From: Dehalococcoidia bacterium
Lineage (GTDB): Bacteria; Chloroflexota; Dehalococcoidia; Dehalococcoidales; Fen-1064
Assembly: GCA_011192055.1 (NCBI GenBank)
Contig: DUES01000027.1
Location: 1 to 10,080 of the forward strand
Direction: 5' to 3'
Length of the DNA: 10,080 bases
Under the pieces are notes generated by a model. It saw only the letters and a program-made list of their open reading frames with translations, did not search any database and was not told the origin of the DNA. The position numbers and the translations under genes are program-made. Below, piece after piece: positions 1 through 7,131 of the stretch (its first letter is position 1; every line of letters starts with the position of its first letter).

Positions 1-869
1 TGAAGCTTATTATTTCCACGTGCGATGTGCGGATATCCGTCATCGCAGAAGACAATACCAAGGCACTCAGCAGTGTTGACCCGGCACGGATGGTTATGCA
101 CAGCCAGGCACGCAGCGAACTGATGGAGACAATGATGCGCCGTTCGGCAGCTAAAGAGCTCCTCTGGACGGTTGCCCTGTTCCCGACCAACGCCTGCGCC
201 CAGGACGCCGAGATGAGCCTCAGCGAATATGAAGACTTCGTTTACAGTGCCTGTATGCCTGACCCCGACAATCCTATCGAATACTGGCAGCGTTTTTCAG
301 CCTGGCAGCAGAAGATAGTCGACTGGCTGGATGGCAAGGAAAAGGTACACGTTATCGGACCGGAGACTGACCTCCGATTGAACATCACCGGCCGTACTTT
401 CCAGAAGTGTGACGGCCGTTACAACATGCCGGATGGTGAGGTTTTCACCGGTCCGGTAGAGGACAGCCTCGAAGGGCATGTATATTTCTCATATCCTGCT
501 ATTGAAGGAGGGAGGGAAGTCACCGGTGTCCGGCTCTGGTTCGAGGGCGGCCAAGTAGTGAAGGCCTCGGCGGAAAAGAACGAAGAGTTCCTGCTGAAAA
601 CACTGGATACGGATGAAGGCGCGCGCAGGGTCGGTGAATTTGCCATTGGTACCAACAAAGGTATTACCCGCTTCACACGCCAGATACTGTTCGATGAGAA
701 GATAGGTGGCAGTTTCCACATGGCACTCGGTGCGGGTTATCCGGAGACGGGCAGTCAGAACAAGTCTGCCATCCACTGGGACCTCATCTGTGACCTGCAT
801 GACGGCGGCGAGATATGGGTGGACGATGTGCTCCTGTACCGGAACGGTGAATTCGTTATCGATTTCTAA
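1..869 (+). CDS. M29-family metallo-aminopeptidase (5'-truncated by window edge)
   Basis: This is the C-terminal part of a cytoplasmic leucyl-type aminopeptidase of family M29 (AmpS/AmpT/PepS), a two-metal enzyme that removes N-terminal residues from peptides. The open frame runs from position 3 without a start that fits the family; the GTG at 27 lies inside the conserved segment RISVIAEDNTKALSSVDP, so the true start is left of the window. The likely metal ligands are visible in order: Glu in DGEVFTGP (codon 438-440), Glu in VGEFAIGTN (636-638), His in GSFHMALG (717-719), then His and Asp in SAIHWDLICDL (774-776 and 780-782). These are family assignments by motif, not structure. The C-terminus is complete and ends in TAA. 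It converges on the transporter gene and the two stop codons overlap, so no terminator fits between them. Confidence 0.9.
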   Translation, partial: KLIISTCDVRISVIAEDNTKALSSVDPARMVMHSQARSELMETMMRRSAAKELLWTVALFPTNACAQDAEMSLSEYEDFVYSACMPDPDNPIEYWQRFSAWQQKIVDWLDGKEKVHVIGPETDLRLNITGRTFQKCDGRYNMPDGEVFTGPVEDSLEGHVYFSYPAIEGGREVTGVRLWFEGGQVVKASAEKNEEFLLKTLDTDEGARRVGEFAIGTNKGITRFTRQILFDEKIGGSFHMALGAGYPETGSQNKSAIHWDLICDLHDGGEIWVDDVLLYRNGEFVIDF

Positions 870-1771
870 CCGGCAGAGCGTTCCGTCCCGGGGATATCCG
901 TGGCACGCCAGCCTCCTCCGCTCTTTCGGAACGCCACGAAGATACCGGCAAGGATAAGCGTACCGCCGATTATCTCGGTGATTGTCGGTGCCTCATCCAG
1001 TATCGCAAAGGCAAAGGCAGTGGCCAGTACCGGCTCGCCGAGGACGGCGATAGTCACCAGTGTTGCTGACACGAAACGTAACGACCAGTTAAGCGACGTA
1101 TGGCCAAGCAGTTGCGGTACCACCGCCAGCAGTACCATCATGCCGTAGGTAGTCGGAGAGTACCCGAACAGGGAATAACCTGCAACCAGTGCTGCTGCCA
1201 GCAGCAGAAGTGCAGCCGAACTGTAAGTCAGTGCTGCGTAACTCAGTATGCTGATGTTCTGGCGCAGCCGGCGGCCGATTAACAGGTATCCGGCCACCGC
1301 AAGGGCACCAAGCAGGGCCAGCACGCCACCCAGCAGCTGTTGCGGTCCAAGCTGCCAGTTACCGTAACCAATCAGCACTGCCCCGGCCAGGCATACCACA
1401 ATACCTGCGATTACCTGCTTTCCAAGCCTTTCCCGAAAGAGCAGGTACGATGCAATTGAAACAAAGACAGGATTGGCGGTAACCAGCACTACCGAACTCG
1501 CCACCGATGTATAACTGAGCGAAGCAATCCAGAGACCGAAATGCAGCGCCAGGAAAGCCCCGGAGAGCAAAGCCAGGATTACTTCTCTCCGTGTCAGATT
1601 TTGCAGCTCCTTTCTTGAGCGTATCCAGGCCGCAGGGACAACTACCAGGGATGCCAGGCAGAGCCGGTAGGCAGCGATAACCAGTGGTGGTGCATCCGCC
1701 AGCCGGATAAATATGGCAGCGAAAGAGACCGAGATTACACCCACTACCAGGACAGAATACCTCTGGGTCAT
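866..1771 (-). CDS. EamA/DMT-superfamily permease
   Basis: Inner-membrane transporter of the drug/metabolite transporter superfamily, 301 residues, the usual length for the ten-helix type with two EamA repeats. The N-terminal repeat begins with GVISVSFAAIFIRLADAPPL (residues 11-30) and continues to about residue 135. The second starts near 148 and contains the typical GEPVLATAFAFAILDEAPT segment (245-263), which precedes the last helix. A short basic, glycine-rich tail (283-301) should lie in the cytoplasm. The substrate cannot be read from sequence; members export amino acids, metabolites or drugs. The ATG at 1771 has no clear Shine-Dalgarno sequence upstream, but an in-frame TAG close before it and good family-like N-terminal sequence make it the best start. 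It is transcribed alone, converging on the aminopeptidase gene with a stop-codon overlap. Confidence 0.9.
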   Translation of the reverse strand: MTQRYSVLVVGVISVSFAAIFIRLADAPPLVIAAYRLCLASLVVVPAAWIRSRKELQNLTRREVILALLSGAFLALHFGLWIASLSYTSVASSVVLVTANPVFVSIASYLLFRERLGKQVIAGIVVCLAGAVLIGYGNWQLGPQQLLGGVLALLGALAVAGYLLIGRRLRQNISILSYAALTYSSAALLLLAAALVAGYSLFGYSPTTYGMMVLLAVVPQLLGHTSLNWSLRFVSATLVTIAVLGEPVLATAFAFAILDEAPTITEIIGGTLILAGIFVAFRKSGGGWRATDIPGTERSAG

Positions 1772-2158
1772 AGTGGCTACATACTAACCGAAGACCCGTC
1801 TGAAATCCACCCGGTTTGCTGCCAAAGCCCCTCGCCGTTGCTTCGAGCAAGCATTCTCCTGCCGCTATCACGGGAACTTTTGTTCTTAAATCACGCTCAA
1901 AATGACAGGTAACCAATATTACCAAACGTGTCCCAATCCATGAGTTCAGATTTAAAAAGTCCACCTTGATGGTGCTGATATGGGATTCACTGATTTTACT
2001 GTCATTGCTTCGTCACCTGCGGCTCCTCGTAATGACAGTTGGGGGTTCTCCTCAGATAATTCACGGTTTAGAACGAGTACGGCAACTTGCGCACACCATG
2101 GGTATAAAGTAAACTTATTTGAGACGAATCATAGTATGAAGGGTTGACAGGAGTAAGA
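1772..2158. other. Intergenic region between divergent DMT transporter and DUF1015 genes
   Basis: About 390 bases without a supportable gene. A long minus-strand frame crosses the left part, but it is a shadow of the transporter gene extended into non-coding sequence. The region holds a small hairpin TTGCT-tcg-AGCAA (1838-1850), an isolated AATGACAG (1901-1908), the palindromic repeat listed separately, and the ribosome binding site of the DUF1015 gene. Promoters for both flanking genes should lie here. A TATAAA at 2103-2108 is the best -10-like string for the plus strand, but no -35 box sits at a proper distance. Confidence 0.6.
1998..2039. repeat. Palindromic interspersed repeat, TGTCATTGC...AATGACA type
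   Basis: An imperfect palindrome whose outer arms ACTGTCATTGC (1998-2008) and GTAATGACAGT (2029-2039) pair over 9 perfect bases plus a G-U and a C-G. The interior TTCGTCACCTGCGGCTCCTC resembles the short dispersed repeat of general form ATTGCTTCGTCGC...GCTCCTCGCAATGAC seen in many copies in various bacterial genomes, here with a few changes. The family match is from memory. Only one full copy is present in the window, with a half copy AATGACAG at 1901-1908. Confidence 0.6.
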
Positions 2159-2161
2159 GTG
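2149..2161 (+). promoter_or_regulatory. Ribosome binding site fixing the DUF1015 start
   Basis: AGGAG at 2149-2153 lies five bases before GTG at 2159. This selects GTG over the in-frame TTG at 2144, which sits upstream of the ribosome binding site and would add five residues not expected in the family. Confidence 0.7.
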
Positions 2162-3469
2162 GCCAGGATTCGCCCGTTTCATGGAATTCACTACAACCAA
2201 TCACTAATCGGTGACTTATCCGGCGTAATCTGCCCCCCGTACGATATTATTTCCCCGCAGTTTCAGCAGGAACTGTACGCGCGGAACGAATATAATTTTG
2301 TCCGGCTCGAATCCGGCCGGGAGTTTCCCCAGGACACCGTTGGAGACAACCGGTATACACGCTCGGCAGCAGTCCTCGAAGAGTGGCTCCTGAAGCATAT
2401 CCTGGAGGTGGACCAGACACCGGCCTTTTACCTTCACGACCACTATTTCCAGTACCGCGAGAGGGAACACAGGCGTCGTGGACTGACGGCAATCGTCCGG
2501 CTCGAAGAGTGGGACACGATGGTTGTCCGGCCCCACGAAGGTACCCTGGCCGGACCCCGCCGTGACAGACTTGACCTGCTCTGGATGCTCAAGGCAAATA
2601 CGAGTCCGGTACTGGCAATGTATGAAGACCCGAGCCGGGAGACATTCGAGCTGCTCGAGAGTGCCATAACCCGCCCGCCACTGATTCGCACAGCATCACT
2701 TCACGGGGAGCGTCACGAGGTCTGGGCTATCACCGGACCGGATAACGCCAAACGGATTTCCGCCTGTCTCGCGGACCAGCCGCTGTACATAGCGGATGGG
2801 CACCATCGCTATACCAGCGCCCTTACTTACCGGCGGGAAAAACGGTCCTATTCGGAAGCTGCTGCCGGTGACCAGGCATATGACTACGTAATGATGACAC
2901 TGGTGGGTCTGAACGACCCCGGGCTTATTATCCTGGCCCCTCACCGGCTGGTACGTGGTATCTCCAGACCATTGATGGAAGGGCTGCTTGCCAAGCTTGC
3001 CGTCTTCTTTGAAATTGAAAGAATTCCGTTTACCGGACCCGGCGTCTGGCAGCACATTGATGAATTAACCGCAGAAACAAATGAGGCAAGGCTGGTCTGT
3101 TTCGGGGCTGCCGGTAATGATATCCTGCTGTTGCGTTTGCGGGATACCGCGGAGATTGGTCAGATGATGCCATCGTTTCACTCCCCCATGTTCGAAAAAC
3201 TGGACGTCACCATAACCGACCATGTGATACTGGAGAAGCTGCTGGAGATTGACCCCTCGGGTGATGAGACCAGGGTTACCTATTGCCAGGACCGCCAGGA
3301 GGCAATCAGCAGGGTGCAGGACGGAGAATACCAGCTTACGTTCTTTCTGAAACCGGTTAACCCTGAACTTATCAGGACGGTTGCAGACAGTGGCGATACC
3401 ATGCCGCGAAAGTCCACATACTTCTACCCCAAGACACCGGTCGGCCTTATTTTTAACCGTTTGAGCTGA
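2159..3469 (+). CDS. DUF1015 family protein
   Basis: A 436-residue protein of the DUF1015 family (COG4198), close to the family's usual size and probably cytoplasmic, as no signal peptide or membrane segment is seen. The start is MARIRPFHGIHYN, the typical N-terminus, followed by PPYDIISP (26-33), then HEGTLAGPRRDRL (126-138) and the hallmark YIADGHHRYTSAL (210-222) with its paired histidines. Biochemical function is not established. In several phyla, including Bacteroidota and Firmicutes, the gene sits beside serA and serC, which suggests a role tied to serine synthesis or its regulation; here serA lies about 2 kb away on the other strand. It ends in TGA only 22 bases from the stop of the convergent crotonase gene, with no hairpin terminator in between. 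Confidence 0.88.
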   Translation: MARIRPFHGIHYNQSLIGDLSGVICPPYDIISPQFQQELYARNEYNFVRLESGREFPQDTVGDNRYTRSAAVLEEWLLKHILEVDQTPAFYLHDHYFQYREREHRRRGLTAIVRLEEWDTMVVRPHEGTLAGPRRDRLDLLWMLKANTSPVLAMYEDPSRETFELLESAITRPPLIRTASLHGERHEVWAITGPDNAKRISACLADQPLYIADGHHRYTSALTYRREKRSYSEAAAGDQAYDYVMMTLVGLNDPGLIILAPHRLVRGISRPLMEGLLAKLAVFFEIERIPFTGPGVWQHIDELTAETNEARLVCFGAAGNDILLLRLRDTAEIGQMMPSFHSPMFEKLDVTITDHVILEKLLEIDPSGDETRVTYCQDRQEAISRVQDGEYQLTFFLKPVNPELIRTVADSGDTMPRKSTYFYPKTPVGLIFNRLS

Positions 3470-3491
3470 GCAGAAAGTATCCCCGGCTGCC

Positions 3492-4283
3492 CTATCTACC
3501 CTTATACGGTGGCGGAGGTCTACGCTCGAAGAAAGCACGTACTGCTTCCCGGGAGTCCTCGGTCGGCTTGGTAATCTGGTTGGCAATGGCCTCCATTTCA
3601 ATCTGCCGTGCCCAGTCGTCACGGAATGCGCGGTAGACCATCTTCTTGGTGAGTTCCACCGAAAATGGGGCCTGCGTTATTATCCTGCCGGCCAGTTCGT
3701 AAGCAGTAGTCATCAGTTCGTCCGGTGGTACTACCCGGCTGACAATCCCAAGGTCTTTAGCTTCAGCAGCACCGATTATGTCGCCGGTATACATCATCTC
3801 CATAGCCCTGGCAGTACCAATTAGCCTGGGCAGAAAATAGGTAATACCGCAGTCAGGGGATAGTCCCCGGAGCACAAACACGGCACCAAACCTCGCTGCC
3901 TCCGAGGCTATACGGATATCCATGCTGAGTGCCAGTGAAAAGCCGGCTCCGACCGCAGCACCGTTTATGGCTGCGATAACGGGCTTGTCCAGGCTGATGA
4001 AAACGTCGGCGCCGAAATCCGGACCTAGAAAACCTATCTTCTGCTGCCGGGTAGGTTCCGTACTGCCCTTGCCACTGAGGTCAGCCCCGGCGCAGAAACC
4101 ACGCCCCGTTCCGGTAACGACTACTACTTTCACTGTATCATCAGCAGCCAGTTCATCTTTAATCCGGAGCAGGCTCCTGCGCATACCGACAGTGAGAGCA
4201 TTCATCTTGTCCGGTGCGTTCAGCGTAACAGTCGCTATGCCATCACTTTTTTCAAGGAGGAGGTCTTCATACTCCATAGCCAT
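3492..4283 (-). CDS. Enoyl-CoA hydratase/isomerase (crotonase) family protein, downstream paralogue
   Basis: A 263-residue crotonase-fold protein acting on acyl-CoA thioesters, exact reaction unknown. The oxyanion-hole segments are intact: GFCAGADLS (62-70) and GAAVGAGFSLALSMD (108-122). Compared with rat mitochondrial enoyl-CoA hydratase, the first catalytic glutamate (GGGCEL context) is Ser116 and the second (QPEI context) is Phe136. Instead it has Asp144 in GLSPDCGITYFLPRL, the arrangement of PaaG-like isomerases, so an isomerase or another crotonase reaction is more likely than classical hydration. The C-terminus ends in PPYKGR, matching the PEYKGR of its neighbour, of which it is clearly a paralogue. 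The ATG at 4283 is preceded by AAAGGA; a second ATG two codons on (4277) is possible. It is probably co-transcribed with the upstream crotonase across a 73-base gap. Confidence 0.9.
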   Translation of the reverse strand: MAMEYEDLLLEKSDGIATVTLNAPDKMNALTVGMRRSLLRIKDELAADDTVKVVVVTGTGRGFCAGADLSGKGSTEPTRQQKIGFLGPDFGADVFISLDKPVIAAINGAAVGAGFSLALSMDIRIASEAARFGAVFVLRGLSPDCGITYFLPRLIGTARAMEMMYTGDIIGAAEAKDLGIVSRVVPPDELMTTAYELAGRIITQAPFSVELTKKMVYRAFRDDWARQIEMEAIANQITKPTEDSREAVRAFFERRPPPPYKGR

Positions 4284-4356
4284 TCAGTCCTTTGTGAAAC
4301 AGAACGATTGATTATTTCGTATCCTGTTCCACTTCCGGTATTGTCTCCGGTACCGG

Positions 4357-5160
4357 TTAACGACCTTTGTATTCAGGCATCGGTTCCTTATTAACAAAAG
4401 CGCGCACACTCTCTCTGTGGTCTTCCGTTTGTGAAGCTATACGGGTCCCCCATGTTTCAAGGTCAAGCTGGCGGTCAAGACCGTCAAACATGCTGCGCCA
4501 TACCATTCTCTTGGTCAGACTCACCGATACCGGTGGCTGGAGGGCAATCTTTCCGGCCAGCTCATTGGCGGCAGTCATCAGGTTGTCAGCAGGGACCACC
4601 TGGCTTACCATACCGAGTTCCTTTGCATCGTCCGCACTGAACCGTTCCGCAGTGTACATCAGTTCCATAGCCTTGGAAAGCCCGACAGCCATGGGGAAAT
4701 AGTAGGTCAGGCCAAAGTCAGGGACGAGCGCCCGTGATACCTGGGCTACGGCAAAAAAAGCGTTATCCGCAGCGATACGGATATCACAGCTCAATGCCAG
4801 GGAGAGACCGCCGCCAACACAGGGCCCGTTAATGGCAGCAATCACCGGCTTGTCCAGGTGCGGGAATACATCAGCATGCGGCCATCCTGTTACCTGGAGA
4901 CGTTGATAACGAGATATCTGTGTTGTGCCGGCATCACCACCCCCTGGCATCATGGAAACATCCGCGCCAGAGCAAAATCCCCGTCCCGCACCGGTGACAA
5001 TTACCACTCTGATATCGTCATCTTTGGCCAGCTCGTCTGCCACCAGCGGCAGGTTGGCAGATATAGCCCTGGAAATAGCATTAAGCTTTTCGGGTACATT
5101 CAGGATTATGGTGGCAATTCCGCCATTCTTTTCAAGTAACAAGCCTTCGTATGCCATCAT
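4357..5160 (-). CDS. Enoyl-CoA hydratase/isomerase (crotonase) family protein, upstream paralogue
   Basis: A 267-residue crotonase-fold acyl-CoA enzyme and the first gene of a two-gene paralogue pair. Oxyanion-hole segments are GFCSGAD (61-67) and GPCVGGGLSLALSCD (112-126). The two classical hydratase glutamates are replaced by Ser120 and Gln140, while Asp148 in ALVPDFGLTYYFP occupies the position of the PaaG-type aspartate. An insertion after the first loop (about residues 70-97, MMPGGGDAGTT...) is longer than in the neighbour. A GTG at 5166 extends the frame but lies inside the Shine-Dalgarno sequence, so the start is ATG 5160 or the adjacent ATG 5157; the latter gives MAYEGLLLEK, parallel to its paralogue. 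A role in aromatic or fatty acyl-CoA breakdown is plausible, but nothing here names the substrate. Confidence 0.9.
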   Translation of the reverse strand: MMAYEGLLLEKNGGIATIILNVPEKLNAISRAISANLPLVADELAKDDDIRVVIVTGAGRGFCSGADVSMMPGGGDAGTTQISRYQRLQVTGWPHADVFPHLDKPVIAAINGPCVGGGLSLALSCDIRIAADNAFFAVAQVSRALVPDFGLTYYFPMAVGLSKAMELMYTAERFSADDAKELGMVSQVVPADNLMTAANELAGKIALQPPVSVSLTKRMVWRSMFDGLDRQLDLETWGTRIASQTEDHRESVRAFVNKEPMPEYKGR

Positions 5161-5172
5161 GCTCACCTCCCG
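5158..5172 (-). promoter_or_regulatory. Strong ribosome binding site of the upstream crotonase gene
   Basis: On the minus strand GGGAGGTGAGC directly precedes ATGATG, nearly a full match to the 16S anti-Shine-Dalgarno sequence. The GGAGG core is 5 bases from the first ATG (5160) and 8 from the second (5157). It rules out the GTG at 5166 as the start. Confidence 0.8.
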
Positions 5173-5233
5173 TGATTATCAAAGCCTACTATTTCAGGTA
5201 TATGAAATGCAAACAACTGTATCATACGATGTA

Positions 5234-5261
5234 TATATACCCGTACTATAGCAGTTGTCTA
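5234..5261 (-). promoter_or_regulatory. Possible sigma-70 promoter for the crotonase pair
   Basis: Minus strand: TAGACA (5261-5256, five of six matches to the -35 consensus), 16 bases, then TATATA (5239-5234). It would give a leader of about 70 bases before the strong ribosome binding site. The surrounding sequence is AT-rich, unlike the neighbouring genes, so other -10-like strings also occur. Inference from sequence only. Confidence 0.4.
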
Positions 5262-5322
5262 CTTACCAATTTTCTACTTCCGGTATGGTTCTGAATAACT
5301 CTTTCGACCATCCCCCTGACCC

Positions 5323-5425
5323 CCTTCCTGGCCAGGAAGGAGCCTTCCACCGAAGGGGGAAAAGATTGTAGCTGGGGGACACCCCCAGACCCCTGGCAAA
5401 GAGGCTTCGCCCCTTCTGAGGGGCG
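5323..5425. repeat. Composite GC-rich hairpin block downstream of serA
   Basis: Four consecutive inverted repeats fill the gap between serA and the crotonases: the perfect 18-base palindrome CCTTCCTGGCCAGGAAGG (5323-5340); CCTTC/GAAGG (5343-5356); CTGGGGG-ACA-CCCCCAG (5372-5388); and CGCCCCT/AGGGGCG (5408-5425). CCCCCTTC (5320-5327) can alternatively pair with GAAGGGGG (5352-5359), so more than one fold is possible. It resembles dispersed intergenic repeats I associate with Dehalococcoidia genomes. Read as RNA from serA, the CTGGGGG hairpin is followed after a few bases by CTTTT, so the block might also act as a leaky terminator. It is too GC-rich and patterned to be coding. Confidence 0.65.
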
Positions 5426-5457
5426 CTCCATCTGTACTCCCCTTTTTCATCAGCCTG

Positions 5458-7047
5458 CTAGAGTTTTACGAGCTTAATGGTATATACATCGGTCAGGGCC
5501 AGCAATTGCTTCCTCTGTTTCTCCGGCAAAGGCTCATCCAGGGCAAGTATCATTAATGCCTGGCCCCGTGGTTTCAGGCGGGAAACATACATGTAGCTGA
5601 TATTAATATCCGCATCTCCCGTAATCTTACCCACCGCTCCGAGAATGCCGGGACGGTCCAGGTGGTCACTGAAAAGAAAATAACCACCGGATGGTACGAT
5701 ATCCGTCCAGTAGCTGTTCACCCGGACAACATGTGATTCACCCCTCAGGACGGTAACTGCAACGGTCGTGACACCGGTACTGGTTATCGCTTCTATCGTA
5801 ATAAGACTGGCATAGTTCCGGCAGATTGATTCCTTCTCTTCGACCACGGTGATGCCCCGCCTGGCAGCGACGATATTGGCATTTACGATATTGACCCGCT
5901 CTTCACTGACTTCCCCGAGCAGCCCCCCGAGTACGGATGCTTTCAGGGCGTTGGTATCGTATTCCGATATCTCACCCTCGTACTTGATACGGATCTGGTT
6001 CATCTGCCCTTCGACAAGCTGGTAAATAAGTTTGCCCCCGGCGGAGGCTGCTTCCATAAACGGTGAGAGTACCTCCATTGTTTCCGCAGAGGCGAAGTGG
6101 AAATTAACAGCATACCGGGCCGGTTCTCCATTGAAAAGAGCCACCACCTGGTCGGCAACATCCTTAGCTGCCATTGCCTGGGCTTCCGCTGTAGATGCAC
6201 CAAGGTGAGGTGTGACAATAACCTCTTCTTTATCGAAAAGCGCGCTTTCGGTGGTCGGTTCTTCATTAAAAACATCAACGGCGGCACCGGCAATCTTACC
6301 CTCTGCCACTGCCTGTGCCAGAAGCTCCTCTTCAATGAGTCCGCCGCGTGCGCAATTTATAATACGTACGGTTGGTTTTACCAGGGCCAGTTCTTCGGGG
6401 CCGATAAGGCCTTTTGTCTGCTGTGTCAAGGGCAGATGCAGGGTAATGAAGTCTGATTCCTTCAGCAGTTGCTGCATGGGAACCAGTTCCACCTGCAGGC
6501 TTCGGGCACGTTCTTCAGAGACAAAGGGGTCATGCCCGATAATCCTCATCTCAAGGCCACGGGCACGCCGGGTTACCTCGGCACCGACATTGCCCAGCCC
6601 GATAACACCCAGCGTCTTGTTCTTTACTTCGGTGCCCATGAACTTGTTTCTCTGCCACGCTCCGTGCTTGAGAGCCGTGTTTGCCTGGGGAATGTGGCGT
6701 GCCAGCGACAGCATCAGGGCTATGGTGTGTTCCGCCGCGGAAACTGTGTTGCCAGTCGGAGCGTTAACAACAATAACACCCTGGCGGGTGGCCTCATTGA
6801 GGTCAATATTATCAATACCCACGCCGGCACGACCAATAACCTGCAATTTCTTACCGGCCTTGATAATATCCGCCGTAACCTGTGTCTGGCTGCGTACTAT
6901 CAGGGCATCGTAGTCACCAATGATACCGGCCAGTTCCTCCGGTTTCAGTCCCGGTTTGATGTCTACGCCGGAAACGGTTCGCAGAATATCAACACCTTCA
7001 TCGGCGATTGGGTCAGCTATTAAAACTTTCAATTCTTTATTTTGCAT
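5458..7047 (-). CDS. serA: D-3-phosphoglycerate dehydrogenase
   Basis: Catalyses NAD-dependent oxidation of 3-phosphoglycerate to 3-phosphohydroxypyruvate, the first step of serine synthesis, in the cytoplasm. At 529 residues it is the long form with four regions: substrate-binding and nucleotide-binding domains (1-310), an intervening regulatory domain (about 315-450), and a C-terminal ACT domain (about 455-529, beginning RPGILGAVGKITGD). The NAD-binding glycine motif is GLGNVG (150-155). The catalytic triad is readable as Arg234 (NCARGG), Glu263 (VFNEEP) and His281 (TPHLGAS). The ACT domain usually binds serine for feedback inhibition in this family. ATG 7047 is preceded by GGGGGA about eight bases away. 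It follows the class V aminotransferase by 84 bases on the same strand, so the two are probably one operon. Confidence 0.96.
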   Translation of the reverse strand: MQNKELKVLIADPIADEGVDILRTVSGVDIKPGLKPEELAGIIGDYDALIVRSQTQVTADIIKAGKKLQVIGRAGVGIDNIDLNEATRQGVIVVNAPTGNTVSAAEHTIALMLSLARHIPQANTALKHGAWQRNKFMGTEVKNKTLGVIGLGNVGAEVTRRARGLEMRIIGHDPFVSEERARSLQVELVPMQQLLKESDFITLHLPLTQQTKGLIGPEELALVKPTVRIINCARGGLIEEELLAQAVAEGKIAGAAVDVFNEEPTTESALFDKEEVIVTPHLGASTAEAQAMAAKDVADQVVALFNGEPARYAVNFHFASAETMEVLSPFMEAASAGGKLIYQLVEGQMNQIRIKYEGEISEYDTNALKASVLGGLLGEVSEERVNIVNANIVAARRGITVVEEKESICRNYASLITIEAITSTGVTTVAVTVLRGESHVVRVNSYWTDIVPSGGYFLFSDHLDRPGILGAVGKITGDADINISYMYVSRLKPRGQALMILALDEPLPEKQRKQLLALTDVYTIKLVKL

Positions 7048-7098
7048 CCGGATATTCCCCCACTACCAGTTCCTGTCTCACTTCCGGATTCCTGGTTG

Positions 7099-7110
7099 AT
7101 TTACGTAAAT
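7099..7110. promoter_or_regulatory. 12-base palindrome between aminotransferase and serA
   Basis: ATTTACGTAAAT is a perfect palindrome in the 84-base gap. It could be a binding site for a dimeric regulator, or chance in AT-rich sequence. No known operator is recognised. Confidence 0.25.
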
Positions 7111-7131
7111 TATTAATCAGGCAGCTTATTC

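Noticed and set aside
1359..1964. 201-codon minus-strand open frame extending the transporter region leftwards into the intergenic gap
   Set aside because: It is out of frame with the clear EamA gene over most of its length, has no family-like sequence, and its N-terminal part reads through repeat-like DNA (VTCHFER...).
2087..2108. Promoter for DUF1015 from TTGCGC and TATAAA
   Set aside because: The spacing is only ten bases, far from the 16-18 required.
4347..4356. Palindrome CCGGTACCGG between the two crotonase genes
   Set aside because: Ten bases in moderately GC-rich sequence, adjoining a stop codon; can easily be chance.
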